DNA from: Roseomonas nitratireducens
GTDB taxonomy: Bacteria > Pseudomonadota > Alphaproteobacteria > Acetobacterales > Acetobacteraceae
Direction: 5' to 3'
Assembly: GCF_017813355.1 (NCBI RefSeq)
Contig: NZ_JAGIYZ010000010.1
Location: 108,465-172,464, forward strand
DNA: 64,000 bases
Shown here piece after piece: positions 26,034-34,013 of this stretch; position 1 is the first letter of the stretch; each line of letters opens with the position of its first letter. The translations under genes were made by a program, and so were the position numbers. Below the pieces are notes generated by a model that saw only the letters and a program-made list of their open reading frames with translations, had not been told where the DNA came from and made no database searches.

Positions 26034-26689
26034 TCGCGGGCCGCCGCGTCCTCATCGTCCGCAATTCGGAGACCGCGCCGGAAGGCGCCTTCGGCGACTG
26101 GCTGGCGGAAGGCGGGGCGCGCATCGAGGTGACGCGCGGGGAGGACCTCCCGGCGCGGGAAGATGCGGCGCGGGCGGCCGACCTCGTCGTGCTACTCGGC
26201 TCCCCGCACGGGGTCTACGACACGCACATCCCCTGGGTCGCGGCGCAGCGCGGCATCGTCGCGCGGCTGGCCGAGGCGGGGCGCCCCATCATCGGCATCT
26301 GCTTCGGCGCGCAGATGCTGGCGGCCGCGACCGGCGGCCATGCGGAGCCGATCGGCGAGGGCCGCGCCTTCCTCGGCGTGTTTGCCAATGAGGAAGCGGC
26401 CGACGAGCGCTTCCGCGGCCCCTTCGTGCGCTGGCATGGCGACCATTTCGCGGTGCCGCCGGGCGCCGAGGTGATCGCGCGCGACGGCGGCACGGTGCAG
26501 GCATTCCGGCAGGCCAACCGCATCGGCGTGCAGTTCCATCCGGAGGCGACGGCGGAGATCGTGAAGGGCTGGGTCGCCCGCTTCGCCGACCGGGTGGACG
26601 GGCCGGCGGTGCTGGCGGCGGCGGAGCGGATCGCCCCGCCGCACGCGCTGTACGAGGAGCTGGTGCGGAGCGCGCTCGCGCCCCGCTGA
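26030..26689 (+). CDS. Class I glutamine amidotransferase-like protein
   Basis: 219 residues. The triad is complete: Cys91 in GICFGAQ, His170 and Glu172 in QFHPE, with an oxyanion GSPHGVYD loop. These domains hydrolyse glutamine (or gamma-glutamyl compounds) to release ammonia or act as stand-alone gamma-glutamyl hydrolases. It is the seventh translationally coupled gene of the queuosine operon. QueC needs ammonia, so a supply role is conceivable but unproven. Confidence 0.85.
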   Translation: MIAGRRVLIVRNSETAPEGAFGDWLAEGGARIEVTRGEDLPAREDAARAADLVVLLGSPHGVYDTHIPWVAAQRGIVARLAEAGRPIIGICFGAQMLAAATGGHAEPIGEGRAFLGVFANEEAADERFRGPFVRWHGDHFAVPPGAEVIARDGGTVQAFRQANRIGVQFHPEATAEIVKGWVARFADRVDGPAVLAAAERIAPPHALYEELVRSALAPR

Positions 26690-26697
26690 CCGGTCAG
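26686..26697. terminator. 12-bp palindrome joining two convergent stop codons
   Basis: CTGACCGGTCAG contains the TGA stop of the amidotransferase gene and the TCA (minus-strand stop) of the Bug gene. It is a smaller analogue of the stop-to-stop palindrome at 1780-1824. Weak terminator at best. Confidence 0.4.
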
Positions 26698-27659
26698 TCG
26701 GCGCGGATGTTGTTCGCGCGGACCACCTCGCCCCACTTCGCCACTTCGCGCGCGAGGAAGGTCGCGAGCTCGCCGGGGCTGGAGGCGACGAGGCGGGCCT
26801 GCTGCACCTCCTGCATCGTCGCGCGCACCCGTTCCTCGTTCAGCGATTCCTTCAGCGCCGCGTTCATGCGCGACACGGCGTCCTGCGGCGTGCCGTGCGG
26901 GGCGAAGACGCCCCACCAGGCCTCGGCCTCCAGCCCCGCGAGCCCGGCTTCGGCGACGGTCGGCAGGTCGGACAGCGCGGGCAGGCGCTGCGGGCCGAAC
27001 TGCGCGAAGGTGCGCAGCGTGCCCGACCGCGCATGCGGATGCACCACGGCGGCCGAGCCGATCATCATGTCGGTATGGCCCGCCACCGTGTCGTTCACGG
27101 CAAGCCCGCCGCTGCGATAGGGCAGGTGCGTGATGCGCGTGTTCGTCCGCCCCTGCAGCAGCACCATCGTCAGGTGCCCGATCGTGCCGTTGCCGGTCGA
27201 GCCGAAGGACACGGCATCCGGCCGCGCGCGCGCCGCATCCACCACATCCGTGATCGAGCGGAACGGCTTGTCCGGCTTGCAGGCCAGCACATAGGGCGCG
27301 CCGCCGATCAGCATGACGGGGTCGAGGTCGCGATCCGGGTTGAAGGGCAGTTGCGGCAGCAGGGCGGCCAGCGTCGCGTGGCTGTCGAAGGTCAGCAGCC
27401 AGGTCAGGCCATCCGGCCGCGCCTTGGCGACGGCATCCGTGCCGATCGCGCCCGCGGCGCCGCTGCGGTTTTCCACCACCACCGGCGCGCCCAGCCGCTG
27501 CGTCAGCCCCGGCGCGACAAGCCGCGCGACGGCATCGGTCGATCCGCCCGGCGCGAAGGGCACGATGATGCGGATGGCGGTGCCCTGCGCGCGCAGCGCG
27601 GGGGCGGCAAGCGTGGCGGCGGCCGCGCCGAGGGCGAGGCGGCGGGTGATGCGGGTCAT
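26694..27659 (-). CDS. Bug/TctC family substrate-binding protein
   Basis: 321 residues with a signal peptide (MTRITRRLALGAAAATLAAPALRAQ, two arginines suggest Tat or Sec). IIVPFAPGGSTDAVAR, VENRSGAAGAIGTDAVA and HLPYRSGG are the standard Bug ligand motifs. It closes the minus-strand molybdenum hydroxylase operon, 63 bp after the preceding gene, and may deliver a carboxylate or N-heteroaromatic acid to that enzyme set. Confidence 0.88.
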   Translation of the reverse strand: MTRITRRLALGAAAATLAAPALRAQGTAIRIIVPFAPGGSTDAVARLVAPGLTQRLGAPVVVENRSGAAGAIGTDAVAKARPDGLTWLLTFDSHATLAALLPQLPFNPDRDLDPVMLIGGAPYVLACKPDKPFRSITDVVDAARARPDAVSFGSTGNGTIGHLTMVLLQGRTNTRITHLPYRSGGLAVNDTVAGHTDMMIGSAAVVHPHARSGTLRTFAQFGPQRLPALSDLPTVAEAGLAGLEAEAWWGVFAPHGTPQDAVSRMNAALKESLNEERVRATMQEVQQARLVASSPGELATFLAREVAKWGEVVRANNIRAD

Positions 27660-27722
27660 CTGGCGTTCTCCCGGGTGGTCTTGCCCCGAGTGATGCGGCG
27701 GGCCGGCGCCCGGCGCAACCCC

Positions 27723-28685
27723 TCAGGCGGCGTCGATCAGGTCGAGCACGGAAGGGTGGAACAGCGCCTCCGGCGCGATCGGCTGCGCGGCAAGCCCGTC
27801 ATCCACGGCGAAGCGGATCATGGCCGCGATCTCGTCCCGGTTGCGGGCGAAGCCATAGGGCCAGGGATTGCCGCCCATGGCGGCGATCTGCGCCTCTGCC
27901 TCCGCCGCGATCCAGGGCAGGGAGACGCGCAGCACGTTCACCAGGCGCAGTTCCTCGATGGACGCCTTCTTCGCCGCGGCGAAGGCGCGGAACAGTTCGA
28001 CCGGCAGCCAGGGATGCCGTTCCGCCACATCCTTCCGCACGGCGAGGCAATGCATGATGGGGAAGAAGCCGGTCTTGCCGAACCACGCCTCCTCCTCCGC
28101 CCGCGTGTCGGGCCAGAGCCGCGCGACGGGCGCGCTGCCGTCGAGGAAGCAGCGCGGCGGGCGCGGGCCGATCAGCGCGTCGATCTCGCCGGCGGCGAGT
28201 GCGGCCTCGAGGTCGCGGCCGAGCGGCTTCACGTCGAAGCCCGCCGGCAGCGTGATCGCCACGCGCTCCCCGCCCGTGCGCCAGGCGATGCCCTTGGTGT
28301 CCACGCCGTACTGTTCGCGCAGGAAGCCGCGCACCCACAACGCCGCGGTCTGCTGGTATTCCGGCAGGCCGATGGTGCGGCCCGCGAGGTCCGCCGCGGA
28401 GCGGATGCCGCGGTCGGTGCGGACATAGACCGCGGAATGGCGGAAGGCGCGGGAGAGGAAGACCGGCACGCCGACATAGGGGCTGTCGCCCCGCGCGGTG
28501 GTGACGATGTGGCTGCCCATCGACAATTCGCTGACGTCGAACGCGCGGTCGCGCAGCGCGCGGCGGAAGATGTCCTCCGGCTCCCCGGGCAGGAAGGTGA
28601 TGTCGCAGCCCGGCACGCGGAAGCGCCCATCCATGAGCGGCCGCGTGCGGTCGGAGGAAGTGCAGGCGAGGGTGAGGCTGATCAT
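27723..28685 (-). CDS. 4,5-dihydroxyphthalate decarboxylase-like / ABC-type substrate-binding protein
   Basis: 320 residues without a signal peptide. The N-terminus TLACTSSDRTRPLMDGRF, the FDVSELSMGSHIV segment and the IGLPEYQQTAALWVRGFL stretch match the periplasmic-binding-fold family that includes 4,5-dihydroxyphthalate decarboxylase (Pht5). Many members are annotated as NMT1/ABC receptors. The lack of an export signal favours an enzymatic or cytoplasmic role. The start overlaps the molybdopterin subunit stop (ATGA). Confidence 0.75.
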   Translation of the reverse strand: MISLTLACTSSDRTRPLMDGRFRVPGCDITFLPGEPEDIFRRALRDRAFDVSELSMGSHIVTTARGDSPYVGVPVFLSRAFRHSAVYVRTDRGIRSAADLAGRTIGLPEYQQTAALWVRGFLREQYGVDTKGIAWRTGGERVAITLPAGFDVKPLGRDLEAALAAGEIDALIGPRPPRCFLDGSAPVARLWPDTRAEEEAWFGKTGFFPIMHCLAVRKDVAERHPWLPVELFRAFAAAKKASIEELRLVNVLRVSLPWIAAEAEAQIAAMGGNPWPYGFARNRDEIAAMIRFAVDDGLAAQPIAPEALFHPSVLDLIDAA

Positions 28686-30817
28686 GTCGCGGCGAGATTG
28701 TCCGGCGTGAAGGGCATTTCGCGCGGGCGGATGCCGAGCGCGTCGTGGATGGCGTTGGCGATGGCGGCGATGGTCGGCGCGAGGCTCGCCTCCCCCGCGC
28801 CGAGCGGCGGCGCCTCGGGGCGAGCGATCAGCCGCGTCTCGACCGTCGGCACCTCGGAGAAGCGGAGGATCGGGTAGCTCTCCCACTCGTCCGACGTCAC
28901 GGCACGGCGGTCGAACTCGACGCGTTCCTTGAGCGCCATGGACACGCCGTGGATGGCGCCGCCTTCGTACTGGTTGATGACGCCGTCGGGGTTGATCGCC
29001 TCCCCCACATCGGCGGCGATCCAGAGGCGGCGGCAATAGATCTGATCGAGCGCCTCGACCTCCGCCGCCACGGCGCAATAGGCGCCGGTGTTCTTGTAGC
29101 GGGCGTAGGCGAGACCGAGGCCGAAGCCCTCCCGCTTCGTCCGCTGCCGCCAGCCGCACATCTCGGCCGCCAGCGCCAGCACGTCGCGCCCGCGCGCATC
29201 GTCCAGCTGCGCGAGGCGGAACTCGAGCGGATCGCGCCCGGCCATCGCGGCGAGCTCGTCCATCACCGACTCGATCGCGAAGACATTGGCCGGCGCGCCC
29301 AGCCCGCGCAGCGCGGAACAGCGCAGCGGCATCCGCGCGATGCGCGTCACGCCCACCGTCAGGCGCGGGATGCGATAGGCCGGCACCGCGTTGCGCTGCG
29401 CGCCCCCGCCCGCGGCGAGCGGCGGGTTGATCGCGTTGGGGATGGCGCGCGGCGGGTCCATGTATTCCACGGCCCGGAGCGTCGGCGACGGGTTGCGCCC
29501 GGGGCGGGAGGAATGGCCGTGGCTCGTCACCTCCTCCCGCCACGAAGCGATGCGACCCTCGGCGTCGAGCGAGGCCTCGATGTCGACCAGCATGGCGGAG
29601 GAGACGGGCGCCCAGGCGAGTTCCTCGGCGCGCGTCCAGAGCAGCCGCACCGGCCGCCCCGGCGCGGCGCGCGCGGCGAGCGCGGCATCGAGCGCGACGT
29701 CGTCCGCGCCATTGTGCCCGTAGCACCCCGCGCCTTCGACGTGATGGACGAGGATCGCGGCCTCCTCCATCGCGAGCGCCTTCGCGAGGTCGGCGCGGAG
29801 GTTGTAGATGCCCTGGGAGTGGCTCCAGACCTCCAGCGTGCCGTCCCGCCAGCGCGCGACGGCGCAGCATGTGCCGATCGACGCATGCGCGACATAGGGG
29901 CGGAAGAAGCTCGCGCGCAGCGTCCGCGCCGTCTCGCCGGCGGCGTCGTCGCGCTCGGCGACGACCTCGCGGTCGCCCTGCTCGGCGCGCAGCCAGGCGG
30001 GGAGGTCATGGGCGGGCGGGAGGCTGTCCTCGGCCTCCCAGCGCGCACGGGCGGCGAGGCGTTCCGCGGCGCGCTCCGCCGCGTGCTCCTCCTCGGCCAG
30101 CACGGCCAGGAACGAGCCGTCGCGCGCGAGCGTCACGCCATCCGCCAGCGCGCCGTCATCGAGCGCGACGAGCCGCGCGCGCCGCGCCGGCGGCCGCACC
30201 ACGCGCGCATGCAGCATCCCCGGCAGGCGGAGGTCGTGGACGAAGCGCGGCGCGCCGAAGACCTTGTCCGGCAGGTCGAGCCGCGCGGCGGAGGTGCCGG
30301 CGATGCGCCGCTCGGAGGCAGGCTTCGGCCGCGCATCGGCTGGCGCCTCGCAGGCGAGCAGCGCGGCGTCGGCCTGCGCCCAGTAGGAGCCGACCTGCCG
30401 TCCATCGGGGGCGAGAAAGGCGCCGTCCTCGACGCGCAGCGCTTCCATCGGCACGCCGCTGCGCTGCGCCGCCACCTGCAGGTGGATCGCGCGCGCCGAC
30501 GCCGCGGCGTGGCGCAGCGCCATGCCGCTTTCCTGCACCGAGAGGCTGCCGGAGGTCACCGCCTCGTTCGGGCTGCCAGGGGTGGAGGCCGCGCGCACCA
30601 CGACGCGGGCAAGCGCGACATCGAGCTCATCGGCCACGATCTGCGCGAGCGCGGTCAGGATCCCCTGCCCCAGCTCCACCTTGCCCGGCGTGACCGTGAC
30701 ATGCCCCGCGGCGTCGAAGGCGAGCCAGCGGTCGAGCCGGCGGTTGACGTGCAGGCTGCCCGGCAGTTTCGGCCGCTCGTCCTTCCCACCCGTGGCCTGG
30801 ACATAGGCGAGGTTCAT
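28682..30817 (-). CDS. Xanthine dehydrogenase family molybdopterin-binding subunit
   Basis: 711 residues. The N-terminal VNRRLDRWLAFDAAGHVTVTPGKVELGQGI is the usual opening of IorB/NicB-like large subunits. Later GAPANVFAIESVMDELA and the C-terminal GAGEASLAPTIAAIANAI carry the molybdopterin-cytosine-dinucleotide contacts and the conserved catalytic Glu of the family. It hydroxylates an N-heterocycle, aldehyde or nicotinate-type substrate. No FAD or cytochrome c subunit is present next to it. It overlaps the 2Fe-2S subunit gene. Confidence 0.88.
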   Translation of the reverse strand: MNLAYVQATGGKDERPKLPGSLHVNRRLDRWLAFDAAGHVTVTPGKVELGQGILTALAQIVADELDVALARVVVRAASTPGSPNEAVTSGSLSVQESGMALRHAAASARAIHLQVAAQRSGVPMEALRVEDGAFLAPDGRQVGSYWAQADAALLACEAPADARPKPASERRIAGTSAARLDLPDKVFGAPRFVHDLRLPGMLHARVVRPPARRARLVALDDGALADGVTLARDGSFLAVLAEEEHAAERAAERLAARARWEAEDSLPPAHDLPAWLRAEQGDREVVAERDDAAGETARTLRASFFRPYVAHASIGTCCAVARWRDGTLEVWSHSQGIYNLRADLAKALAMEEAAILVHHVEGAGCYGHNGADDVALDAALAARAAPGRPVRLLWTRAEELAWAPVSSAMLVDIEASLDAEGRIASWREEVTSHGHSSRPGRNPSPTLRAVEYMDPPRAIPNAINPPLAAGGGAQRNAVPAYRIPRLTVGVTRIARMPLRCSALRGLGAPANVFAIESVMDELAAMAGRDPLEFRLAQLDDARGRDVLALAAEMCGWRQRTKREGFGLGLAYARYKNTGAYCAVAAEVEALDQIYCRRLWIAADVGEAINPDGVINQYEGGAIHGVSMALKERVEFDRRAVTSDEWESYPILRFSEVPTVETRLIARPEAPPLGAGEASLAPTIAAIANAIHDALGIRPREMPFTPDNLAAT

Positions 30818-31281
30818 GGCGCGCCCCTCATCTCCGCCGCCGCGCGCCGCACGGCGCGCAGGATGCGGTTGTGGCTGCCGCAGCGGCAGAGATGCCCGTC
30901 GAGCGCGTCGCGGATCGCGGGATCGTCCGGGTCGGGATCACGCGCGAGCAGCGCCGCGGCGGCGACCAGGATGCCCGAGAGGCAGAAGCCGCATTGCCCC
31001 GCCTGTTCATCAAGGAAGGCGCGCTGCAGCGGATGCGGCGCGTCGGGCGTGCCGAGCCCTTCCACCGTCGTGACGCTGCGCCCCGCGACGGCGCCGAGGT
31101 TCAGCGTGCAGGCATGGGCGGGCCGGCCATCGACCAGCACGGCGCAGGCGCCGCATTGTTCCGCGCCGCAGCCGAAGCGCGGCCCGGACAGGCCGAGCGG
31201 CCCGCGCAGCGCGTGCAGCAGCGGCGTCGCCTCCGGCAGCTCCGCGCTGGCCGCCGCACCGTTGAGCGTGAAGGCGACCAT
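30814..31281 (-). CDS. (2Fe-2S)-binding subunit of the molybdenum hydroxylase
   Basis: 155 residues. The plant-type ferredoxin site is FGCGAEQCGACAVLVDG plus ACTLN, and the helical second cluster site is GQCGFCLSGIL and HLCRCGSHNRI. It transfers electrons out of the molybdopterin subunit downstream. The arrangement (Fe-S subunit first, Mo subunit second, ATGA overlap) is that of IorAB/NicAB-type two-subunit dehydrogenases. Confidence 0.93.
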   Translation of the reverse strand: MVAFTLNGAAASAELPEATPLLHALRGPLGLSGPRFGCGAEQCGACAVLVDGRPAHACTLNLGAVAGRSVTTVEGLGTPDAPHPLQRAFLDEQAGQCGFCLSGILVAAAALLARDPDPDDPAIRDALDGHLCRCGSHNRILRAVRRAAAEMRGAP

Positions 31282-31288
31282 GCCGGGC

Positions 31289-32254
31289 TCAATTCGCCTG
31301 GATGCGGGCGAGGCGGATGCCCTCGGCCTGGCGCGCGATGTCCTCCCGCAGGAAGCGGTCGAAGGCCTCGACGCTCATGGGGTTCACCAGCGCGCCGGCG
31401 CGCTGCTGGGCGGCGCGCGTCGCCTCCAGCCCCATGACGCGGTTGACCTCGGCGGCGATGCGCTCGCGGATCGGCAGCGGCGTCGCGGCCGGCGCCATCA
31501 GGCCGAGCCAGATGCTGGCCTCGTAGCCCGGCAGGACTTCCGCGACCGTGGGAATCTCGGGCAGCAGCGGGCTGCGCTGCGGCCCGGTCGTGGCCAGCGC
31601 GCGCACGCGCCCGCCGCGCGCCTGTTCGGCCATGGTCGGGATGGCGTCGAACATCATCGGCACCTGGCCGGCGATCAGCGCCGTGCGCGCCTCGTTCGAC
31701 CCGCGGAAGGGGATGTGCGTGATCTCGATGCCCGCCATGGCGCGGAACACCTCGCCGGCGACGTGATAGGGCGTGCCGGGGCCGGAGGAGGCGTAGTCGA
31801 GCCTGCCCGGATTGGCCTTCGCATAGGCGATCAGTTCCTGCACGCTCGACACGTTCAGCGAGGGATGCACCGCCAGCACGTGGTGCGCGACGTTGATGAA
31901 GGCGACCGGGGCGAGGTCGCGCATCAGCACATAGGGCCGGTTGGGCAGCAGCGTCTCGTTCGCCGTGTGGGTGTTGGACATCAGCAGCAGCGTATGGCCA
32001 TCGGGCTGCGCCTTGGCGACGGCGTCGGCGCCGATGGTCCCGCCCGCGCCGGGGCGGTTCTCGATCACCACGCTCTGGCCGAAGGCCTGCTGGAGCGGTT
32101 CCTGGAGGAAGCGCGCCGCGACATCGGCCGACCCGCCCAGGCCGAAGGGGACGATGATGCGGATGGGCCGGTTCGGCCAGCCCTGCGCGGCGGCGCCGCG
32201 CGCCCCGAGCCCGGCCAGCGCGCCGAGCGCGAGCGTGGTCCTGCGTCCGATCAT
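31289..32254 (-). CDS. Bug/TctC family substrate-binding protein
   Basis: 321 residues with a signal peptide (MIGRRTTLALGALAGLGARGAAAQ). Bug signatures IIVPFGLGGSADVAAR, IENRPGAGGTIGADAVA and HIPFRGSNEARTAL are present. It is the first gene of the molybdenum hydroxylase operon, 7 bp ahead of the Fe-S subunit, so its ligand is plausibly the enzyme's substrate. Confidence 0.88.
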   Translation of the reverse strand: MIGRRTTLALGALAGLGARGAAAQGWPNRPIRIIVPFGLGGSADVAARFLQEPLQQAFGQSVVIENRPGAGGTIGADAVAKAQPDGHTLLLMSNTHTANETLLPNRPYVLMRDLAPVAFINVAHHVLAVHPSLNVSSVQELIAYAKANPGRLDYASSGPGTPYHVAGEVFRAMAGIEITHIPFRGSNEARTALIAGQVPMMFDAIPTMAEQARGGRVRALATTGPQRSPLLPEIPTVAEVLPGYEASIWLGLMAPAATPLPIRERIAAEVNRVMGLEATRAAQQRAGALVNPMSVEAFDRFLREDIARQAEGIRLARIQAN

Positions 32255-32315
32255 CTTCTTTCCCTCCCGGTGCGTGGCGCCATTTGTGGCACCGAAGCCG
32301 GGACGCGCAAGGGGT

Positions 32316-33053
32316 TCAGCCCGGCACCCAGTCCGGCACGGGCATGGCGCGATAGGCGTCCCGCAGGCTGTTCGACCAGCCTTCCCGGACCGACCGGAAA
32401 TACGGCTCGTCCTCCGTGATGCGCTTGCGCAGCGTCACGCGCTGCGTGCCTTCCCGATAGACCAGCAGGTCGAGCGGCATGCCCACGGTGAGGTTCGAGC
32501 GCAGCGTCGAATCCATGCTGATCAGCGCGAGCTTCACGCCATCGACCAGCGTGGTGTCGGGGGTCACGACGCGGTCGAGGATCGGCTTGCCGTACTTGTG
32601 CTCGCCCACCTGCAGGAACGGCGTGTCGGCCGTCGCCTCGATGAAGTTGCCCGCGGCGTAGATCATGAACAGCCGCTGCGGCTGCCCGCCGATCTGCCCG
32701 CCCAGCAGCAGCGCCACGTCGAAGGTGATGCCCTGCGCGCGCAGCGCCGGCCCGTCCGTGTCGAACACCGCGCGCACCGCCTGGCCGGCCAGCTGCGCGG
32801 CGCGGAACATGGTGGGGACGTCGCGCAGCGTGTGCAGCTGCCCGTCGAGCCAGACGCCTTCCTGCATCCGGTTCCACACCGCCTGGCTGATGGCGAGGTT
32901 GCCGGAGGTGAGCATGGCGACCATGCGTTCCCCGGGGATCTCCTCGACATGCATCTTGCTGAAGGTGGAGATGTGGTCGACGCCCGCATTGGTGCGGGTG
33001 TCCGACAGCAGGACGAGGCCCTCGTTCAGGTAGAGCCCCACGCAATAGGTCAT
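32316..33053 (-). CDS. Anbu-type proteasome-like peptidase
   Basis: 245 residues. The N-terminus MTYCVGLYL exposes Thr2 after Met removal, the Ntn nucleophile. Asp18 (SDTRTNAG) and Lys33 (TFSKM) are the matching active-site residues of proteasome beta subunits. This is the ancestral-beta-subunit (Anbu, COG3484) family, which forms helical assemblies and whose natural substrates are unknown. It lies 18 bp after the alpha-E protein gene, in the operon ATP-grasp, alpha-E, Anbu. Confidence 0.92.
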   Translation of the reverse strand: MTYCVGLYLNEGLVLLSDTRTNAGVDHISTFSKMHVEEIPGERMVAMLTSGNLAISQAVWNRMQEGVWLDGQLHTLRDVPTMFRAAQLAGQAVRAVFDTDGPALRAQGITFDVALLLGGQIGGQPQRLFMIYAAGNFIEATADTPFLQVGEHKYGKPILDRVVTPDTTLVDGVKLALISMDSTLRSNLTVGMPLDLLVYREGTQRVTLRKRITEDEPYFRSVREGWSNSLRDAYRAMPVPDWVPG

Positions 33054-33071
33054 GGCGCGCCTCCGCGGCGC

Positions 33072-34013
33072 TCAGGCCTGCAGGTAGAAGTCCTGGATCT
33101 GCCGGCCGAGCTGTAGATTCCGGTCGATGGTAGCGGTCAGGAAGTCGTGCAGACCGCCCGCCATGATATCCTCGATCCGGCCGAAGCGCAGCCTGGCATG
33201 CATCTCCCCCGCCAGGCGGTGGCATTCGCCGCGCCGCCCGCCATGGGCGGCGGCGATGCCCTCAAGCGTCTCCTCGATCCGGGCGTAGCAGGCGATCATG
33301 GATCGCGGCAGTTCCGGGCGCAGGATCAGCAGTTCCGCGATCCGCCGCGGCTCGAGCCGCGCATGGAACACCCAGTGATAGGCCCGCAGCGCCGAGACCG
33401 AGCGCAGGATCGCCTGCCACTGCACATAGGCGACGGCGCCGTCCTGTTCCGCATCCGCGATCGCGTGATGGTGCACGTCGAGCACGCGCGCGGTGTTGTC
33501 CGCGCGTTCCATCGTCGTGCCGAGGCGGACGAAGCGCCAGGCTTCCTCGCGCAGCATGGTGTCGGCATAGGCGCCGTTGAACTGGACCGTGCGGCTTTTG
33601 ACCCAGTCGAGGAAGCCCGGCAGGTTGTCGGGCGCGAAGGTCGCGGCGGTGGTCCGGCGCGCCTCCGACCACGTCTCGTTGACGGCCTCCCACATGTCGA
33701 CCGTCAGCGCGGTGCGCACCGCCCGCGCGTTGCGCCGCGCCGCCTCGATGCAGGACAGGATCGAGGACGGGTTCGACGGATCGGCCGCGAGGTAGCGCAC
33801 CACCGCTTCCTGCGTCGGCTCCGCCCCCGTCGCGGCGAAGCCCGGCGCGCAGCCAGAGGCGATCAGCAGGGCCCGCCAGGCGCTGTCGCGCACCGCGGCG
33901 TCGCGCGTCAGGCTCGCCATGCGCAGCGCGACCTGCAGGCCGCGGGCATTGTTGCCCGCCCGCTCGATGTAGCGGCCGAGCCAGAACAGGCTGTCAGCGG
34001 TGCGGCTCAGCAT
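33072..34013 (-). CDS. Alpha-E domain-containing protein
   Basis: 313 residues, nearly all helical. It begins MLSRTADSLFWLGRYIERAGNNAR, the diagnostic alpha-E opening, and repeats the pattern in RLGTTMERADNTARVLDVHH. The family is a predicted partner of circularly permuted ATP-grasp enzymes in peptide-modification clusters. Its start codon overlaps the ATP-grasp stop by one base (TGATG). Biochemical function is not known. Confidence 0.92.
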   Translation of the reverse strand: MLSRTADSLFWLGRYIERAGNNARGLQVALRMASLTRDAAVRDSAWRALLIASGCAPGFAATGAEPTQEAVVRYLAADPSNPSSILSCIEAARRNARAVRTALTVDMWEAVNETWSEARRTTAATFAPDNLPGFLDWVKSRTVQFNGAYADTMLREEAWRFVRLGTTMERADNTARVLDVHHHAIADAEQDGAVAYVQWQAILRSVSALRAYHWVFHARLEPRRIAELLILRPELPRSMIACYARIEETLEGIAAAHGGRRGECHRLAGEMHARLRFGRIEDIMAGGLHDFLTATIDRNLQLGRQIQDFYLQA

